Shown here in pieces: positions 11,730-14,932 of a DNA stretch of 14,932 bases. Position numbers and translations under genes: made by a program. This DNA comes from an uncultured Collinsella sp. (GTDB lineage Bacteria; Actinomycetota; Coriobacteriia; Coriobacteriales; Coriobacteriaceae), in NCBI GenBank assembly GCA_900548565.1, contig URKV01000033.1, forward strand, positions 1-14,932, given 5' to 3'. Every line of letters begins with the position of its first letter. Position 1 is the first letter of the stretch. A model generated the notes under the pieces. That model was not told the DNA's origin. It was given only the letters and a program-made list of their open reading frames with translations, and made no database searches.

Positions 11730-13070
11730 ATGTTGACTACCAAGGAAGCAGCCGAGCTGCTCGGCATCACTCCGCGCAGGGTGCAGGAGCTCATAAAAAA
11801 CGGAGCACTTGAGGCCCGCAAGGCTTCTGGTGTATGGCTCATCGACAAAGACAGCGTCGACACACGACTCCGTTCCGTGACCAAAACGGGGGGACGTCCC
11901 CGCCGCGGCCACGGTAAGAACGAGATCGCGTTCACCCTCATGAATCGCACGCACGAGGTCGCTCAGCTGGTCTACAGCACATCGCGAAAAGACTTTACCC
12001 ACATCGGTGCCGACATCGATTACGCCCACGCCCCTATTGGAGTATTTGGCCCTAATAGCCCCATATCGCTCGACTCCTTCCGCATCTGGTGGCGCGGCCG
12101 CGGTATCCCGCTCGCACGCATTGGGCTTGCCTCCCTGCTTGCAGAAGCCGCAGTCGATGTTCCCGATGAACTCGTACAGCGAAATCTTGGCCTCTCCTTA
12201 TCCGACCAGTATTGGATTAGGCCCCAAGACTCCGGCCTCGCGTGGGAAGATATCAATTTCTTCAATAATGCCTTTGATGACGTCTCGCTAACCATTGCAC
12301 CCTTCGCCCCAGAGGGAAAAGTGGCTGCCGCAAAGCCCGACAACACCTCGGACGGCAATCTTCAAAAGTACTGGACATGCGAGGGCGGGCGTCGAATTCT
12401 GCATAAGGCAGGAGCGCACCTGAACCAGGAACCTTATAACGAGCTGGTGGCGACCGCGCTCCACCGTCGAATCCTAAACGCCTGCGATTATGTGCCTTAC
12501 TCGCTCGAGGGCACGGGCACTTCCGCCCTGAGCATATGCGATGTCTTCTTAACTGATGAAGAAGAGTATGTCCCTGCGTTCTATGTAAACCAGCATGCAA
12601 ATGCAGACGAGCGACTAACCGATTACGAACGGTATGTAGCAAACTGCGAGGAGCTTGGAGCGACAGATATAAAAGACGCCCTTGACCGCATGATCGTATG
12701 CGACGACATCATCGCCAATTATGACCGTCATTGGCGTAACTTTGGCCTTGTGCGAAACGTCAACACGCTAACCTGCAGACCAGCCCCCATCTTCGATTCG
12801 GGCTCATCGCTCTGGTGCAACATTTCTCTTGAGGAGCTTAGGGCGGGAGAGCACAGTTTTACCAGCGCACAATTTCATTCAAGCCCCGCCAAACAAATGT
12901 TGCTCGTCGAGGACATGGGCTGGTTTGACGGCGACAAACTCGAAGGCTTCGTTGACGAGGCGATCGAGATTCTGTCTAAAAACGATGCCCTAGCAGCGAG
13001 ACTGCCTTATCTAAAAGAGGCGCTAACGTGGCGCCTCGAAAGAATGATCGACATCGCTGAATGGAGTTAG
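11730..13070 (+). CDS. HipA-like Ser/Thr kinase fused to an N-terminal helix-turn-helix
   Basis: This is a 446-residue protein. Residues 1-45 form an excisionase/MerR-type winged helix-turn-helix (TTKEAAELLGITPRRVQELI, then a wing and GVWLIDKDSV). A basic linker (50-63) follows, then a HipA-type kinase. Visible parts are SDQYWIRPQDSGLAWEDINF (158-177), SDGNLQKYW (207-215) in the nucleotide-binding region, RRILHKAG with a candidate ATP-binding Lys226, catalytic-loop YDRHWRNFG (331-339) and metal-binding DSG (356-358). HipA toxins phosphorylate targets such as glutamyl-tRNA synthetase and are normally neutralised by a separate HipB, which is absent here. The fused HTH and the operator array upstream suggest one protein does both jobs. 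Catalytic residues look intact. It lies opposite to its neighbours between yacP and the tRNA genes, which suggests insertion. Family secure; target and toxicity unknown. Confidence 0.88.
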   Translation: MLTTKEAAELLGITPRRVQELIKNGALEARKASGVWLIDKDSVDTRLRSVTKTGGRPRRGHGKNEIAFTLMNRTHEVAQLVYSTSRKDFTHIGADIDYAHAPIGVFGPNSPISLDSFRIWWRGRGIPLARIGLASLLAEAAVDVPDELVQRNLGLSLSDQYWIRPQDSGLAWEDINFFNNAFDDVSLTIAPFAPEGKVAAAKPDNTSDGNLQKYWTCEGGRRILHKAGAHLNQEPYNELVATALHRRILNACDYVPYSLEGTGTSALSICDVFLTDEEEYVPAFYVNQHANADERLTDYERYVANCEELGATDIKDALDRMIVCDDIIANYDRHWRNFGLVRNVNTLTCRPAPIFDSGSSLWCNISLEELRAGEHSFTSAQFHSSPAKQMLLVEDMGWFDGDKLEGFVDEAIEILSKNDALAARLPYLKEALTWRLERMIDIAEWS

Positions 13071-13096
13071 CGAGGCAGCATTGCCCGTCAGCTCCC

Positions 13097-13774
13097 CTAT
13101 CTCCCACGCAACGCCTTGAGCTTGGCCAGGGCCTCGGGGCTCAGGCGGCTGCCCAGGGTCATCTTGATCTGGGGTGCTTCCTCGGCCTCATGCACGTCGT
13201 TGTCGATCTGTTTGATCTCGTCCACCAGCATGCGGCTCGAGATGCGCGTGACGCCCTTGCCCATGACGACGGCCTGGATCGTACCGTCGCTCGACACCAC
13301 GGAGCACGCGCGGCCTTCCTCGCGCGCCTCGATGCAGAGCTTCTGCACCACGGTGTCGGCCGATACGCCCGTCGGCGAGAACTCGATGCGCACGCCGCGA
13401 GCTGGCAGGTTGGGGCGCTCGCTGGAGATATTACCCGCACCGTCAAACACGATCACGGCCTCGTAACGGCCCTGGGCAAACGCGGCAACGTCGTTGATGA
13501 GAGCGGTGCGCGCCATATCGTGAACGTCGCTGGAATACGGATCGTCGGAATGGTCGTAGACGAGCTTTTCGTAGCGCGGCGTGCAGTGAATCACGTTGTA
13601 ACCGTCGACCACCAGCAGCTCGGGCTTGTTGGAGTGCACCGTCGAGACTGGGTCGGCGATAGCCTGCGCAAACGCATTGCCGCCCACGCCGTAGGTCGCG
13701 GCCGAAACAATCGGCTTGGCCGAGCCCTCGCCAAAGCGCTTGGCCTTGGACTTGGCACGGTTCTTTTTGGACAT
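13097..13774 (-). CDS. NYN-domain ribonuclease, YacP/Rae1-like
   Basis: This is a 225-residue PIN-like endonuclease. In Bacillus the homologue Rae1 (YacP) cuts mRNA in the ribosomal A site. Visible blocks are LLVVDGYNVIH (53-63) with the first catalytic Asp, the central helix with LINDVAAFAQ, VIVFDGAG (107-114), TGVSADTVVQKL (135-146) and VVSSDGTIQAVV (159-170), giving the acidic metal site. Residues 1-50 are a basic extension beyond the short Bacillus protein (about 170 residues). The start is three bases after the rlmB stop, with GGAGG inside the end of rlmB, so the two are translationally linked. The same rlmB-yacP pair precedes sigH-rpmG-secE in Bacillus, which supports the assignment. 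Ribosome-dependent activity here is inference. Confidence 0.88.
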   Translation of the reverse strand: MSKKNRAKSKAKRFGEGSAKPIVSAATYGVGGNAFAQAIADPVSTVHSNKPELLVVDGYNVIHCTPRYEKLVYDHSDDPYSSDVHDMARTALINDVAAFAQGRYEAVIVFDGAGNISSERPNLPARGVRIEFSPTGVSADTVVQKLCIEAREEGRACSVVSSDGTIQAVVMGKGVTRISSRMLVDEIKQIDNDVHEAEEAPQIKMTLGSRLSPEALAKLKALRGR

Positions 13775-13777
13775 GCT

Positions 13778-14692
13778 CTACTCCTCCCCCATGAGCTCGC
13801 CGGCGTTGCGGCGCAGCCACTCAAAGCACAACGCCGTGGTCGCCTGGGCAACATTGAGGCTCTCGGTCATGCCGCGCTGGGGAAGCTTGGTCAAAAAGTC
13901 GCATTTCTCGAGTACCAGGCGCGAGATGCCGTCGCCCTCGGAGCCCATGACGAGCGCCACGCGACCTTCGAAGGGAGCATCCCAGCAACTGCCCTCGGCG
14001 TGCTCGGAAGCACCACCCACCCAAAAACCAGCGGCCTTGAGGTCATCGAGTGCACGGGCAATATTGGGAACCTGCGCGATAGGCAGATGCATGACAGCAC
14101 CGGCCGAGGTCTTGTAGCTGCCCACGGTCACGCCGGCGGCACGCTTATTGGCAATGATGACGCCGGCCGCGCCCACAACCTCGGCAGAGCGCACGATGGC
14201 GCCGAAGTTACCGTCGTCGGTCACGTGGTCGAGCACCACGACAAGCGCCGGACCGTCGCCCGCGCGGTCGAGAATATCGGCAACATCGGCATAGGGGAAG
14301 TTGCCTACCTCGAGTGCGATGCCCTGGTGAGCGCCATGGCTCGACAGCGCATCGAGCTGTGCACGCGGCACGTACTTAATGCGGACACCCGAAGCGTTGA
14401 GGTCATCGACCAAACGCGACAGGGCAGCATCGCGCTCCCCGCCCTCGGCGATGAGCGCGCACTTGATGGGAAAACCGGTGCGTAGCGCCTCGGCGGCAGC
14501 ACGACGGCCTTCGATAAACTCGCCCTTGGGAGCCTGAACGTTGTCGCGGCCACGCTCGCGCTGCGGACGCGCTGCTTGGGTGCGCTCGCGCTGCCCCTTG
14601 GAAGCGGCAGCGCGGTCGTTACGGCGAATCGGACGCGAGCCAGAAGCAGCCTGCTTGCCTCCACGCGGTGCACGCTTGCGATTGTCGGCCAT
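13778..14692 (-). CDS. rlmB: 23S rRNA 2'-O-methyltransferase RlmB (SPOUT/TrmH family)
   Basis: This is a 304-residue SAM-dependent methyltransferase expected to modify the peptidyl-transferase-region guanosine corresponding to E. coli G2251. Residues 1-57 are a disordered, Arg/Lys-rich extension. An L30e-like substrate-binding domain (about 58-135) has EGRRAAAEAL and HQGIALEV. The SPOUT domain has motif 1 DDGNFGAIVRSAE (159-171), motif 2 VALVMGSEGDGI (245-256) and motif 3 LPQRGMTESLNVAQATTAL (270-288). The start at 14692 is chosen because AGGAGG lies seven bases upstream; an in-frame ATG seven codons earlier has no binding site. It is first in a two-gene unit with the NYN nuclease. A related tRNA or 23S methyltransferase of the family is the only alternative. 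Confidence 0.94.
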   Translation of the reverse strand: MADNRKRAPRGGKQAASGSRPIRRNDRAAASKGQRERTQAARPQRERGRDNVQAPKGEFIEGRRAAAEALRTGFPIKCALIAEGGERDAALSRLVDDLNASGVRIKYVPRAQLDALSSHGAHQGIALEVGNFPYADVADILDRAGDGPALVVVLDHVTDDGNFGAIVRSAEVVGAAGVIIANKRAAGVTVGSYKTSAGAVMHLPIAQVPNIARALDDLKAAGFWVGGASEHAEGSCWDAPFEGRVALVMGSEGDGISRLVLEKCDFLTKLPQRGMTESLNVAQATTALCFEWLRRNAGELMGEE

Positions 14693-14723
14693 AAAGCGAC
14701 CTCCTAAATACAACTATCAAACG

Positions 14724-14767
14724 AAACAAAATAAACGACCGCCCATGAATATTAATTCGGGCGGTCG
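14724..14767 (-). terminator. Terminator upstream of rlmB
   Basis: CGACCGCCC (14736-14744) pairs perfectly with GGGCGGTCG (14759-14767). On the minus strand it is followed by TTTATTTTGTTT. It ends a transcript arriving from the right (probably the gene before rlmB) or acts as a leader attenuator of rlmB, since the rlmB start is only 44 bases further on. Confidence 0.8.
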
Positions 14768-14771
14768 GTAC

Positions 14772-14871
14772 GGGTTTTCCAAGTGTCCGAGATAGCCGTG
14801 AAAGAGGAGCGACGCGTACTTGAGTACGCGAGCGACGGTTTGAACGGCAAGGTCGGGCGCTTGGGAAACCC
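14772..14871 (+). ncRNA. Candidate structured RNA element of unknown family
   Basis: A long closing helix GGGTTTTCCAAG (14772-14783) pairs with CTTGGGAAACCC (14860-14871) with 12 pairs on the plus strand including one G-U, which becomes a C-A mismatch on the minus strand. Inside are CCGA/TCGG (14787-14790 with 14853-14856), GCCGT/ACGGC (14795-14799 with 14844-14848) and an apical hairpin GCGTAC-TTGA-GTACGC (14814-14829) flanked by GAGCGAC repeats. I cannot name a family. A coding frame (GTG at 14798) also runs through to the contig end, so a protein-coding origin is not excluded. Confidence 0.45.
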
Positions 14872-14884
14872 GAAGGGATTAGAG

Positions 14885-14932
14885 CTGTCTCTTATACACA
14901 TCTCCGAGCCCACGAGACTCCTGAGCATCTCG
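14885..14932. other. Nextera adapter with i7 index (sequencing artefact)
   Basis: CTGTCTCTTATACACATCT begins at 14885 and is followed by the rest of the read-2 adapter, the 8-base index TCCTGAGC (the Nextera N704 sequence, from memory) and six bases of the flow-cell adapter. This is not genomic. Confidence 0.98.

Noticed and set aside
13061..14485. 474-codon plus-strand frame opposite the NYN nuclease and rlmB genes
   Set aside because: It is a shadow of two genes with clear motifs; the composition is His/Ala/Gly-rich and unlike a natural protein.

Overview
This window is one complete assembly contig, not a slice of a longer one. It starts and ends in Illumina Nextera transposase adapter (1-38 and 14885-14932), and both ends carry bases of the same i7 index, so genomic sequence runs only from 39 to 14884. 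The DNA is GC-rich and bacterial. Codon use, the tRNA-tuf / rpmG-secE-nusG-rplK-rplA block and the protein sequences suggest an actinobacterium of the class Coriobacteriia, most likely Collinsella or a close relative. That assignment rests on protein resemblance and gene order from memory; no search was run.

Left part (39-6293, plus strand): the 3' end of an ABC-transporter ATPase gene; a secreted, cell-wall-anchored 5'-nucleotidase with a LATTG sortase signal; a small MscS-type mechanosensitive channel; and a two-gene unit with a 4-base overlap. The first gene of that unit encodes a cytoplasmic protein joining a ParB-like N-terminal region to a BMP/PnrA-like nucleoside-binding domain. The second encodes a metallophosphoesterase whose first metal motif reads D-T-E instead of D-x-H. 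Several transcription units here end in hairpins whose loop carries a GGGACAGG or GACGCTGACCC motif.

Middle part (6346-10903, minus strand): the translation and transcription core. A strong promoter drives tRNA-Tyr, tRNA-Thr(GGT), tRNA-Met and tuf. A second promoter drives rpmG (a 49-residue gene), tRNA-Trp, secE, nusG, rplK and rplA, ending at a terminator shared with the convergent left block. The two promoters share an identical 17-base block covering the -35 region.

Right part (10903-14884): a 629-base gene-free stretch with nested inverted repeats whose unit contains a DnaA-box-like 9-mer, plus a second long hairpin. Then come tRNA-Thr(TGT) on the minus strand and, on the plus strand, a HipA-like kinase fused to an N-terminal helix-turn-helix and preceded by three copies of a likely operator. 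Minus-strand NYN ribonuclease (YacP/Rae1-like) and rlmB genes follow. The contig ends in a strongly base-paired, possibly RNA-encoding element.

The order rlmB - yacP - (insert) - rpmG - secE - nusG - rplK - rplA matches the Bacillus chromosome. The hipA gene, the tRNAs, tuf and the repeat region occupy the gap between yacP and rpmG. The most interesting items are the ParB/BMP + metallophosphoesterase pair, the single-gene HTH-HipA with its operator array, the DnaA-box-like nested repeats, and the terminator-embedded repeat motifs.
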